Source of the DNA: Peribacillus folii
GTDB lineage: Bacteria > Bacillota > Bacilli > Bacillales > DSM-1321
Assembly (NCBI RefSeq): GCF_030271255.1
Contig: NZ_JASJOM010000005.1
Coordinates: forward strand, 1-64,000
Direction of reading: 5' to 3'
DNA: 64,000 bases
A program made the translations under genes and the position numbers. Shown one piece after another: positions 1 to 7,549 of the stretch (within the stretch, counting starts at the first letter, position 1; every line of letters starts with the position of its first letter). The notes beneath the pieces were generated by a model, which saw only the letters and a list, made by a program, of their open reading frames with translations, ran no database searches and was not told the DNA's origin.

Positions 1-91
1 GAATTAAACGATTCATCAAAAAAAAAAGAGGATATACCGTGAAGCTTTACGCGGCAATCCCCTTTTGGTTGTTTATGTAGCACCTCTGTTC

Positions 92-796
92 TCAAAAACC
101 CGTAAAACCGCCGAATACTCGGTTTGTCAGGAAAGACGTAATGTTCGTCATCCAATCAAAAAACAAGAAAATCCCCATAACGATCGTGAGATATCCCCCA
201 ATTTTAGTTAATCTATGACTATACTTCCTGATCCAGCTTGATTTGCCGATAAAAAAGGACATGATGAAGAAAGGGATTGAAAATCCAAGAATATAAGCAA
301 TCATATAAAGCAGACCTTGTCCGGTATATAAACCGAGAGCCATGACAGCACCCAAAATCGGACCGACACATGGAGTCCAGCCAGCGGCATAGCCAATCCC
401 GATCAAAATCGACCCGATATAGCCCGATGGACGGTTTTTAAAGGTGACTTTCCGATCCTTCATCAGGAATTTCGGCTGGAAAAATCCGACGAGGATCAGA
501 CCGAACATGACAATCAACACAGCCCCTGCTTGCCTGATCAAATCAATATAATCATAAAAAAGCTCGTAAAAAAGCGTGGTCGAAAGCCCGAGTACTACAA
601 ATATGATGGAAAACCCGACCAAAAAGAAAAAGGTATGAAGCAGTGCCTTTCGATTGAAGGCGGTGCTCCCTTCTTTTAGTTCACTAACCGATAAGCCTGT
701 AATATAAGATAAAAAAGCAGGATATAACGGTAAACAACATGGAGATATAAACGATAGTATTCCTGCACTAAATGCTAAAAAGATAGATAAATCCAT
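92..796 (-). CDS. ccdA: Cytochrome c biogenesis protein CcdA
   Basis: A 234-residue polytopic membrane protein of the CcdA/DsbD transmembrane family, which moves reducing equivalents from cytoplasmic thioredoxin across the membrane for cytochrome c maturation and, in bacilli, spore cortex synthesis. About six hydrophobic segments are visible. The two family cysteine motifs are present, SPCCLP near residue 20 and TPCVGP near residue 142, each in a predicted helix. The ATG follows GAGGGGGATTTGAGAG. No ResA-like thioredoxin or CcdC gene sits beside it, so its exact partner is unknown; a small membrane protein gene lies just upstream on the same strand. Confidence 0.9.
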   Translation of the reverse strand: MDLSIFLAFSAGILSFISPCCLPLYPAFLSYITGLSVSELKEGSTAFNRKALLHTFFFLVGFSIIFVVLGLSTTLFYELFYDYIDLIRQAGAVLIVMFGLILVGFFQPKFLMKDRKVTFKNRPSGYIGSILIGIGYAAGWTPCVGPILGAVMALGLYTGQGLLYMIAYILGFSIPFFIMSFFIGKSSWIRKYSHRLTKIGGYLTIVMGIFLFFDWMTNITSFLTNRVFGGFTGF

Positions 797-844
797 CTCT
801 CAAATCCCCCTCGGCTATTCTATTTCCGGGACTCTCGTCACCTA

Positions 845-1081
845 TTAAATATCCAGACCCAACCATGATGCCATAAGCATCAGCCCCCCGATCGCGACGA
901 CTGCCACGGGACCCACAATAAATAGGCCAAATAGCAAAGAAACCACTGCGTCCAAGAAAGTTCGAACGACTCCCGGCTTTTCCATTTTATTCGACTGAGC
1001 CGTCAATAAGTCTTCCAGATGACTGACTTTTTGCTTCAGCTCCTGCAACTCTTGAACCACTTTTGTGTCCTGATCTGTCAC
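845..1081 (-). CDS. Small membrane protein with N-terminal coiled coil
   Basis: I do not recognise a named family. With the GTG start chosen here (behind GGGAGGA with about 9 bases spacing) the product is 78 residues; an upstream ATG at 1132 would add 17 residues but has no ribosome binding site. Residues 1-30 are rich in Glu, Lys, Gln and Leu with heptad spacing, and about residues 40-75 form one long or two short hydrophobic segments. It lies about 50 bases upstream of ccdA on the same strand, so co-transcription is likely. Confidence 0.6.
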   Translation of the reverse strand: MTDQDTKVVQELQELKQKVSHLEDLLTAQSNKMEKPGVVRTFLDAVVSLLFGLFIVGPVAVVAIGGLMLMASWLGLDI

Positions 1082-1287
1082 GCCCAAACATCCTCCCGCG
1101 CTAACATTTAGTGTTAATTTTATCATCTTCATCCAGATTTAAAAAGGTAAAGGAACCATTATCCAGAAGAAATCCAATTTTAGCTGTCAGGACCATCAAA
1201 ACCTTTTTTTCAAAATCTGTCAACAATGTTACAATAGCAAGGTTGAACCAATCGAATCTATAGAACAGGCGAGGTATCATTTTTTAT

Positions 1288-2448
1288 ATGAAAGCTTTAC
1301 GATTATTAAAAAGTTTTAACTTTTTATATTTTGGACTGCTTGCCATTTTCATTCCATTTCTGCCAGTTTATCTGGCTGATCAAGGTTTGCGTCCAGCCCA
1401 AATCGGCTTCATCATTGGTACAGGAGGATTTGTTACCCTGATTACCCAGCCATTATGGGGGATGATCAGCGACAAAACGCGGACAATCCGCAAAGTCTTG
1501 CTGTTACTCATTTTTTTCTCAAGTGTAATCGGTTATTTTCTATATGACTCAAGCAGCTATCTTCAGCTGATCCTGTTTGCCATGCTGCTTTATTTCTTTT
1601 TGATGCCGATCGATCCCCTGACGGAAAGCCTCAATTTTACGATTGCGGAGAAATCAGGGATCAGCTACGGCTCGATCCGGACATATGGCGCCTTGGGGTA
1701 TGCGGTGATATCGCTGGTCACCGGCTATGTGATGTCCTACTTCGGGGCAAACAGTCTGGCCTTCCTGTTCGCCGGGATCGGGCTGATCAGCTTCATCATT
1801 AGCTGGATGATGCCGGATGCACCGGTGTCGGGGAAGCCTGTCACCTTAAAGAGCCTGAAGCATTTTTTCAGCAATAAGGAGACGCTGCTTTTCCTATTAT
1901 TGGTGTTTATCTGTGCTGTTCCTGCAAGGATGAATGATACGTTCCTAGGTGTGTATATCCGCGAGCTTGGCGGAAGCGCCAAGCTTGTCGGCTTGACCTG
2001 GTTCCTGGCCGCAGGAAGCGAAATCGTCGTATTCGCCCTAAGCTTCTGGTGGCTGCGCAAAGGCAAGGAAATCATCATCATCTCGTTTGCAGCGGCGTTT
2101 TTCTTTATCCGCTATTTCGTCTCAGCCTGGATTACCGATCCGCATCTGCTGGCATATTTGCAGGTCTTGCAGCTATTGACGTTCCCGATTTTCTATTCCG
2201 CGGCGATTCAGTACCTATACCGCATCGTCCCGGTGGAATGGCGCGCCACAGGCCAAACTGTCCTGGCCCTCTTATTCTTCGGGGTGTCGGGAATCATCGC
2301 TTCTTATGTTGGCGGAGCCATCTATCAAACCTTCGGTGGCAAGACGCTATACTTGTTCATCTCCTCGATATCCTTTATCGGTATGGTTTTCGCCTTGGTG
2401 CTTTATCGCATATATGGCACAAGGCTCGATACGGCAGAGGAAGGTTGA
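1288..2448 (+). CDS. MFS transporter (LacY/phenylpropionate-permease-like)
   Basis: A 386-residue, 12-helix major facilitator carrier. The N terminus (NFLYFGLLAIFIPFLPVYL) and the short loop after helix 2 (GMISDKTRTIRK, a variant of the MFS signature GxxxDRxGRR) match the MFS_1-like branch that includes 3-phenylpropionate and nucleoside/H+ symporters. Substrate cannot be read from the sequence. The ATG lies about 11 bases after GAGGT. It stands alone: the gene upstream is on the other strand and a strong hairpin follows at 2513-2549. Confidence 0.8.
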   Translation: MKALRLLKSFNFLYFGLLAIFIPFLPVYLADQGLRPAQIGFIIGTGGFVTLITQPLWGMISDKTRTIRKVLLLLIFFSSVIGYFLYDSSSYLQLILFAMLLYFFLMPIDPLTESLNFTIAEKSGISYGSIRTYGALGYAVISLVTGYVMSYFGANSLAFLFAGIGLISFIISWMMPDAPVSGKPVTLKSLKHFFSNKETLLFLLLVFICAVPARMNDTFLGVYIRELGGSAKLVGLTWFLAAGSEIVVFALSFWWLRKGKEIIIISFAAAFFFIRYFVSAWITDPHLLAYLQVLQLLTFPIFYSAAIQYLYRIVPVEWRATGQTVLALLFFGVSGIIASYVGGAIYQTFGGKTLYLFISSISFIGMVFALVLYRIYGTRLDTAEEG

Positions 2449-2512
2449 TAGAACTGAAAAGCATTCTGCGGTATCTCCTAAATATGGAATAGAGTCATTG
2501 TAAAAAACACTG

Positions 2513-2549
2513 AATCGTCTACACTAACTGAAGATAAGTGTAGACGATT
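2513..2549 (+). terminator. Hairpin downstream of MFS gene
   Basis: Perfect 13-bp inverted repeat (AATCGTCTACACT / AGTGTAGACGATT) with an 11-base loop, 65 bases after the MFS stop codon. There is no U-tract after it, so it may act as an mRNA 3' end or a weak terminator. Confidence 0.5.
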
Positions 2550-2680
2550 CAACTCATCCAACAAATAAGTTAGCACCTCAAAACTGAAACGCCCCATTTC
2601 AAAACTGGAATTTCATTCCTCTTACTTTGTATTACTATAAAGGGATGAATTAAGTCCCTTTTACTAAAAGAGGTGTTTTA

Positions 2681-2854
2681 ATGTCGAAATATCGTTTATA
2701 CCACACTCTTATCGTTGTCATGTTCTTAGGATGCTTTCTATATAGTGTCTACACCAGAACACCCGAAGGCTTCATAGTGACCATTATTGTTGGGATCGTT
2801 GGCATAGGTTTAATATTGGTTAATCATAAGTTGAACAAAAAGAGTGAAACATAA
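2681..2854 (+). CDS. 57-residue membrane peptide
   Basis: A short gene with a good ribosome binding site (AAAGAGGTG, 6 bases from ATG). The product has two hydrophobic helices (about residues 7-22 and 31-48), a basic N terminus (MSKYR) and a basic tail (NHKLNKKSET), the pattern of a two-helix hairpin membrane peptide. The composition and start signal look genuine, but I know no family name. It stands between the MFS hairpin and the MITE-like relic. Confidence 0.6.
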   Translation: MSKYRLYHTLIVVMFLGCFLYSVYTRTPEGFIVTIIVGIVGIGLILVNHKLNKKSET

Positions 2855-2947
2855 GGACTGGGGCTACAAGACTTCAACATCATCTCCCGGTCACAGACGT
2901 TGTACGGAGATTTCCCGCCTTCTCTAGTACTGCCCGGAAGCATAAAA

Positions 2948-3083
2948 AAAGGGGGCTGTCTCATAAGTCCAATTTAGACTTATTGACACCCCATCATTAA
3001 AATCAAGATGCTGATTTAACAGCATTCTTGATTTTTTTATTTGCTTCTTTTTGGCTGATTTTCTCCTTTTGGGACAGTCCCTT
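2948..3083. mobile_element. MITE-like relic with imperfect terminal inverted repeats
   Basis: The left end AAAGGGGGCTGTCTCATAAG (from 2948) and the reverse complement of the right end, AAAGGGACTGTCCCAAAAGG (ending near 3083), agree at most positions. GGGCTGTCTCA-type ends are common in IS1182-like elements. The 136-bp body has no transposase but carries two hairpins: 2951-2991 with TCATAAGTC/GACTTATTGA arms, and 3001-3034 with AATCAAGA.GCTG/CAGCA.TCTTGATT arms followed by a T run. It lies immediately downstream of liaR and may serve as its terminator. Family assignment is an inference. Confidence 0.5.
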
Positions 3084-3091
3084 TTCCTGCC

Positions 3092-3733
3092 TCATCGTTC
3101 ATCATCGACAAGTGAATGTTTAAATGCGTAAATCACCGCTTGGGTGCGGTCCTGCACGTCAAGCTTACTTAATATGTTGCTAACATGCACCTTGGCCGTT
3201 TTCAGGGCAATGTAGAGCTCATCAGCTATTTCCTGATTCGTTTTCCCTTGTGTCATTAAAAGCAGAATTTCCATTTCCCGATTTGTCAACTGATCGTGAA
3301 GCTGTGTCACCTTTGGATGGCGCAGCTTTGCCATCATTTTTCCAGTCACCTCAGGTTCAAGCACGCTTTGTCCTTGATAGGTGGACCGGACGGCTCTGGC
3401 GATCTCGCTTGCTTTCGAGGTTTTCAGCATATAGCTCGTCGCCCCAGCCTCCAATGCCGGATACACTTTTTCATCATCCAGGAAGCTTGTCACGATGATG
3501 ATCTTGGCTTCGGGCCATTTTTCGATAATTCGCTTCGTCGCTTCTATGCCATCCATTTCAGGCATGACCAAATCCATCAAAATGATATCCGGACGCAATT
3601 GGAGGGCAAGTTCGACTGCCTTCACACCATTGTCCGCTTCCCCGATCACTTCGATGTCCGCCTGCGCCGTTAAATAGGCCGATACCCCGATCCTTACCAT
3701 TTCATGGTCATCGACAAATAATACTTTAATCAT
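3092..3733 (-). CDS. liaR: Response regulator LiaR (NarL family)
   Basis: A 213-residue two-component regulator with a receiver domain (residues 1-120) and a LuxR-type helix-turn-helix (about 145-210). The acidic pair is FVDDHE at 7-11, the phospho-acceptor is Asp54 in ILMDLVMPEMDG, and the output domain has LTNREMEILLLMTQGKTNQ. I start at the ATG reading MIKVLFVDDH because GGAGG lies 8 bases before it; upstream starts at 3736 and 3742 are too close to the site. It overlaps the 3' end of liaS by 8 bases. In this family LiaR activates liaIH after cell-wall damage, for example by bacitracin or lipid-II-binding antibiotics. Confidence 0.92.
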   Translation of the reverse strand: MIKVLFVDDHEMVRIGVSAYLTAQADIEVIGEADNGVKAVELALQLRPDIILMDLVMPEMDGIEATKRIIEKWPEAKIIIVTSFLDDEKVYPALEAGATSYMLKTSKASEIARAVRSTYQGQSVLEPEVTGKMMAKLRHPKVTQLHDQLTNREMEILLLMTQGKTNQEIADELYIALKTAKVHVSNILSKLDVQDRTQAVIYAFKHSLVDDER

Positions 3734-4772
3734 CATGATCACCTCCTGTATGTATCAATGGAATTTTCACCTCGAGCTTCGTTCCTTTATTCGGTACGCT
3801 TACAAGCTGCATCGTTCCGCCTAATTCAACAGCCCGTTCATGCATGTTTTGCAGTCCGTAAGATCCGGCTTTTGCATCCTCGGCGTTAAAGCCGATGCCA
3901 TCATCCGTTATCCGGAAAATGATCAAGCCATCACGGACGATCAATAGCACTTCAAGCGAGCTTGCCTTGGCATGCCTGAGCGTATTGGAAACAGATTCCT
4001 GTAAAATGCGGAACAGATGGTCTTCAATCCCTTTATCGAGGATGACCGGCTCCGCCTTCCAATGTATGTCCATCGTCACTTTTTGCGCCAATTCTTCGAG
4101 GAGCTCCTTCATTCCCGCTTGTAATGATTTTCCCTTCAACGCAACGGGTCTTAAGTGAAGCAGGAGCGCCCTCATCTCGAGCTGAGATTGATGGATCATC
4201 TCTTCCACGACCTTGAATTGTTTCATTTCGGTTGTATCCATATCAGCTTGTGACTCTGTAATGGCCGACATGAACATCGAAGCCGCGAACAATTGCTGGC
4301 TCACCGAATCATGCAGCTCCCGCGCCAGGCGGTTCCGCTCCTGGGAAACGATTTCCTGAATCTGCTTCTCCTGATCGATGGCCTTTTCATTGGCCATCTT
4401 TTGCGATAATTTTGTTTGTTCATTGATTTGCTTATGAATGTGGTTCATCCGTTCAGCCATGGCCGCCAGCTCGGCAATCGGATAGGGTTCCTGCCGTGAA
4501 GGCAAACGGCCCTGTTCAAGCAAGTAAAGGCCTTCATCCACCCTTTGCAGCTGCCTTTTGAGAAACATCCCCGAGATGGCTCCATAAATCAGCCCTGCCG
4601 TAATGACCAGACTTGGCAGGAAAATGACGAAGGGCAGCCCCATGACCACTTTCTCCCATAGGACGCTCCAGTCGGGCAGCGGGAAAATGAAGAAAACCAC
4701 CGCCGGCAAAAGCAGCGAAAGAACGAAGGAAACACCAAGGGCATTCAAGATCTGCCGTGTCATGATGCTCAT
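3726..4772 (-). CDS. liaS: Sensor histidine kinase LiaS
   Basis: A 348-residue intramembrane-sensing kinase. Two N-terminal helices (about 8-30 and 46-68) enclose a short extracellular loop and are followed by a HAMP-like linker and coiled coil. The HisKA_3 box has the phospho-accepting His154 in ARELHDSVSQQ, and the ATPase domain shows DDGIGFN and GSYGLQNMHERA. It is preceded by GAGGTG at 9 bases and overlaps the liaF stop by 4 bases, so FSR are translationally coupled. LiaF keeps LiaS silent without stress in related bacilli. Confidence 0.92.
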   Translation of the reverse strand: MSIMTRQILNALGVSFVLSLLLPAVVFFIFPLPDWSVLWEKVVMGLPFVIFLPSLVITAGLIYGAISGMFLKRQLQRVDEGLYLLEQGRLPSRQEPYPIAELAAMAERMNHIHKQINEQTKLSQKMANEKAIDQEKQIQEIVSQERNRLARELHDSVSQQLFAASMFMSAITESQADMDTTEMKQFKVVEEMIHQSQLEMRALLLHLRPVALKGKSLQAGMKELLEELAQKVTMDIHWKAEPVILDKGIEDHLFRILQESVSNTLRHAKASSLEVLLIVRDGLIIFRITDDGIGFNAEDAKAGSYGLQNMHERAVELGGTMQLVSVPNKGTKLEVKIPLIHTGGDHDD

Positions 4773-5518
4773 ATCCGCTTCACCTCTAAATCCCCGACCA
4801 GGATGGACGTGATGATATGAACCTTATGATCCGCTTCATCGAAGCCCTCCGTTTGAAACGAATGGATTTGATTGAAGACCCTTGATTCCTCCGGCTTATT
4901 TTCAAAGATCCGCGCTCTCCCTGCCACGACGGAATGATGAACCCTTATTTCGATGCCATACGGGATGAGGACCGTGATATTGCCGACAATATTCCTAAGG
5001 GAAATGACGGCATCCCCTTTCGGCAGAATCGTCCGGCTCAAATCAATGACCGTATCACCGACCCCGCTTTGAACATTCACGGAATGCCATTCGTATACCT
5101 GCTCACCCGTCTGTTGGTGGCCGAACAGCTTATTGTGAAAAAGATGCCCAGTTTTCAACAACGCCTCTTTATGGACCCGCTCTTCGTCGAGCCCTTCATT
5201 GGTGATGATCGGATTGATCCAATCAGGATTCTTTTTCGACTGATAATACAGAACCAAGAAATATATGAGTATGGCGATCAGGAAAAATTTAAAAACGAAC
5301 ATATTCAAAACCGTGATGATAAGAAAGATCAGTCCAGAAAAAAAGAAAATCGTCCCAATTGTCCGCTTCGTGAATTTCCTGCCCAAATAGATTAAGACAA
5401 TCGAAAAAGCAAGGGCAAACAGCAAACCTCCACCTTTGAACGAAATTTCTAAAAAAAGCAGGACGATTCCGATGAGGAAGATCCAACCCATATAATCCGT
5501 TTTCATTTTGCTCAACAT
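4769..5518 (-). CDS. liaF: LiaF, inhibitor of the LiaRS system
   Basis: A 249-residue membrane protein with four or so closely packed N-terminal helices (about residues 8-95) and a soluble C-terminal beta domain (about 140-249) typical of LiaF/VraT. I start at the internal ATG (MLSKMKTDYMG) because AAAGGAGGC lies just before it; an upstream ATG at 5545 would place that site inside the coding sequence. LiaF is the negative regulator that senses envelope stress with LiaS. No liaG gene lies between liaH and liaF, unlike B. subtilis. Confidence 0.9.
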   Translation of the reverse strand: MLSKMKTDYMGWIFLIGIVLLFLEISFKGGGLLFALAFSIVLIYLGRKFTKRTIGTIFFFSGLIFLIITVLNMFVFKFFLIAILIYFLVLYYQSKKNPDWINPIITNEGLDEERVHKEALLKTGHLFHNKLFGHQQTGEQVYEWHSVNVQSGVGDTVIDLSRTILPKGDAVISLRNIVGNITVLIPYGIEIRVHHSVVAGRARIFENKPEESRVFNQIHSFQTEGFDEADHKVHIITSILVGDLEVKRI

Positions 5519-5549
5519 CGGCCCGCCTCCTTTGCATATGCTCATGATA

Positions 5550-5585
5550 TTCTTAACAGGCGCAGTGATCCGCGCCTGTTAAGAA
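5550..5585 (-). terminator. Perfect hairpin between liaH and liaF
   Basis: A 14-bp perfect stem (TTCTTAACAGGCGC / GCGCCTGTTAAGAA) with an 8-base loop in the 157-base gap between liaH and liaF. It lacks a long U-tract. It would fit a leaky terminator or processing site that gives abundant liaIH mRNA and less liaFSR read-through, as known for B. subtilis. Confidence 0.6.
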
Positions 5586-5675
5586 TACCACGAAACCAAC
5601 ACGTTCTAACAGGGCGTTTTCCCCCATCCATCACTTTCCCGCGGATGAGGGATCAAAGCCATGCATGAATGATGT

Positions 5676-6311
5676 TTACGCTTCTTTCTGTTCCAATTCC
5701 TTTTCAAGCTGAGCGATTCTTGCATCGATGGTATGACGGTTATAATCGGAATCGACATTATGCTCGATCCGGTCGATATAGTGCTCCATCTCTTCGAACA
5801 TCGCAACCGGCTTGGCCTCGGTGCGGCCGGCATCCAGCACTCGATTGATCCGGTGGTTTGCCCGGGCAATATTCTCCCTGCCCATCAATTCCATCCGTTT
5901 TAAGTGCATATCCTTGAGCTTATGCTTCATTTCTTCATATTTACGCTCAAGCTCAGCCAACTGATCCTCCGCACTCTTATGCGCCTCCTTCAAGCTTTGC
6001 GCACGATCTTCATAATGCAGGCTTTCCTTAAGGGCGAACTCCATTAAATCCGTTTCACCGGACTGCTTCGCAACCTCCGCTTGATGTTTGCGCTTTTCAG
6101 CTAGATTTTGCGCTTGATTATACTCACGCGTAAACTCTTCTTTCAGAAGATATTGACGCTCAAGCAGCTTGCCCACCTTCTCCGTCTCCTGCTCACATTG
6201 ACGCAAATATTGATTCAACATGCCGATTGGATTCTTTTGCTCCTTCTTATCAAGCAAATCATGAAAGTCCGCTGAAATCGTTTGTTTCATCCTAGTAAAT
6301 AAATTACCCAT
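5676..6311 (-). CDS. liaH: LiaH, phage-shock protein A (PspA/IM30) homologue
   Basis: A 211-residue, almost wholly coiled-coil protein of the PspA/IM30 family. The N terminus MGNLFTRMKQTISADFHDLLDKKE and long charged heptads (EQETEKVGKLLERQ, ADQLAELERKYEEM-like segments to residue 140) are characteristic. PspA proteins form large rings on the inner membrane face and protect a leaking membrane. It follows liaI by 19 bases, so the two form one unit; the LiaI membrane protein anchors LiaH in B. subtilis. The C terminus (from about residue 165) is acidic and includes YIDRIEHNVDSDYN. Confidence 0.9.
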   Translation of the reverse strand: MGNLFTRMKQTISADFHDLLDKKEQKNPIGMLNQYLRQCEQETEKVGKLLERQYLLKEEFTREYNQAQNLAEKRKHQAEVAKQSGETDLMEFALKESLHYEDRAQSLKEAHKSAEDQLAELERKYEEMKHKLKDMHLKRMELMGRENIARANHRINRVLDAGRTEAKPVAMFEEMEHYIDRIEHNVDSDYNRHTIDARIAQLEKELEQKEA

Positions 6312-6330
6312 TACATTTCCATCCCTTCTA

Positions 6331-6675
6331 TTAGTTCTTATTCAACTCTTTCCACTCTCTTTCAAAATTGGAGAATGGATCGTTGTCAGCTGATGTGTGT
6401 TCTCCATTGTCATTCCATTTTTTATAAACGAGGTAAAGCACATAAGCGGCCACCAATCCCAATATCGCCGGGATATGGGAAACAGCAATGATCAGAACGA
6501 TAACGCATAGTGCTCCCCAAGCAATCTTGGCTCCTGTCGACTCCGACTTCATGAACTGCTTGAACCCAAAGTATAAAATCGCCAAACAAATCGCCAAACC
6601 GATCAATGGACCCACATTCGCCAGCAGCACGAACAAGGCAATCAAACCTACAATAAACAAACCAAATTTCTTCAT
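6331..6675 (-). CDS. liaI: LiaI-like small membrane protein
   Basis: A 114-residue product with three or four short hydrophobic segments (residues 3-40 and 48-75) and a polar C-terminal tail ending in FEREWKELNKN. I begin at MKKFGLF because AAAGGAGG lies 9 bases before this ATG; the upstream ATG at 6696 precedes the ribosome binding site. Position as first gene before liaH, plus the promoter upstream, supports a LiaI role as membrane anchor for LiaH. Sequence similarity to B. subtilis LiaI was judged by eye only. Confidence 0.8.
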   Translation of the reverse strand: MKKFGLFIVGLIALFVLLANVGPLIGLAICLAILYFGFKQFMKSESTGAKIAWGALCVIVLIIAVSHIPAILGLVAAYVLYLVYKKWNDNGEHTSADNDPFSNFEREWKELNKN

Positions 6676-6724
6676 TGTTTTCGTCCTCCTTTCCATGTTT
6701 CTATCTTATCTACTTTTCCAAAAT

Positions 6725-6770
6725 CGTATAATGAGCCTTAGCTATATTTTCAAGTAAGACCTAAGGCTTA
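6725..6770 (-). promoter_or_regulatory. liaI promoter with candidate LiaR box
   Basis: On the minus strand, TTGAAA (6748-6753) and TATACG (6725-6730) are separated by exactly 17 bases, a good housekeeping promoter. Directly upstream of the -35 is an imperfect inverted repeat, TAAGCCTTAGGTCTTA (6755-6770), with TAAG.C/G.CTTA arms. A regulator dimer at this position would contact RNA polymerase as expected for LiaR. The box assignment is by position and symmetry, not by comparison to a motif model. Confidence 0.6.
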
Positions 6771-6784
6771 GCCGATATAAGTCC

Positions 6785-7462
6785 CCCAACCTTGAGAAGC
6801 AAAATTAAGCTTGGTTACTCGCGAGTTTGGACGGTTTACTCGCCATTTTGAGCAGTTTACTCGCCAATTGAGCTGATTTACTCGCCAATTTGGACGGTTT
6901 ACTCGCCAATTCGGGCGCTTTACTCGCCAATTTAGGCGCTTTACTCGACAATTGGGCATGCGCCTCTTTTTTCAGCCTTTTGCGATGGAGGTTGAGTGCG
7001 GTAATCGACAATTTGGGCACTTTACTCGCCAATTTGGGCACTTTACTCGCCAATTTGGGCACTTTACTCGCCAATTTGGGCACTTTACTCGCCAATTTGG
7101 CTGATTTACTCGCTAATTCGGGCATGCGCCTCTTTTTTCAGCCTTTTGCGATGGAGGTTGAGTGCGGTACTCGCCAATTTGGACGGTTTACTCGCTAATT
7201 TGAGCAGTTTACTCGCCAATTTGAGCAGTTTACTCGCCAATTTGGACGGTTTACTCGCTAATTTGGACGGTTTACTCGCTAATTCGGGCACTTTACTCAA
7301 TTTAGGCGCTTTACTCGCCAAATTGAGCACTTTACTCGCCAATTTAGGCGCTTTACTCGCCAATTTGGGCACTTTTCTCGCCAATTTAGGCGCTTTACTC
7401 GCCAATTTGGACAGTTTACTCGCCAATTCGGGCGCTTTACTCGCCAATTGGATTCGATCCAC
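6785..7462. repeat. Array of about 30 units of a 21-bp tandem repeat
   Basis: The unit core is TTTACTCGCCAATTT followed by a variable 6-base block (GGGCAC, AGGCGC, GGACGG, GAGCAG). Spacing is 21 bp, with occasional losses such as a short unit near 7295. Two identical 50-bp insertions interrupt the array (6954-7003 and 7120-7169). Because 21 is divisible by 3, several frames on both strands stay open and give LASKAPK-like or LANLGAL-like translations; none has a ribosome binding site or ordinary composition. The array fills the gap between a tetR terminator and the liaI promoter. A related array is at 43050-43250. Confidence 0.9.
6954..7169. repeat. Duplicated 50-bp segment inside the 21-bp array
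   Basis: The segments 6954-7003 and 7120-7169 are identical. Each begins GGGCATGCGCC, contains TTTTTTCAGCCTTTTGCGAT and ends GTTGAGTGCGGTA. They are unrelated to the 21-bp unit and lie 166 bp apart, so a larger block (insert plus several units) was duplicated within the array. Confidence 0.85.
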
Positions 7463-7503
7463 TTCTGCTGAGCTATTGATTTTCATTCGGCATTAAAGAC
7501 AAA

Positions 7504-7536
7504 AAATCTTCCGAGTTGTATTAAACCGGAAGATTT
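7504..7536 (-). terminator. Rho-independent terminator of the tetR gene
   Basis: Inverted repeat AAATCTTCCG / CGGAAGATTT with a 13-base loop, followed on the minus strand by a T run. It is 14 bases past the stop of the TetR gene at 7550. Confidence 0.75.
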
Positions 7537-7549
7537 CTTGGTATATCAA

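Noticed and set aside
3250..3677. Plus-strand open frames opposite liaR
   Set aside because: Antisense shadows of a well-supported response regulator gene.
6785..7462. CRISPR array
   Set aside because: Unit length 21 with variable 6-base blocks, no 28-37 bp repeats with unique spacers, and no cas genes in the window.
6768..7486. Long open frames translating as LASKAPK- or LANLGAL-like repeats on both strands
   Set aside because: They follow from a 21-bp repeat (a multiple of three) with no stop in the unit; frames on both strands overlap, lack ribosome binding sites and have no protein-like composition.
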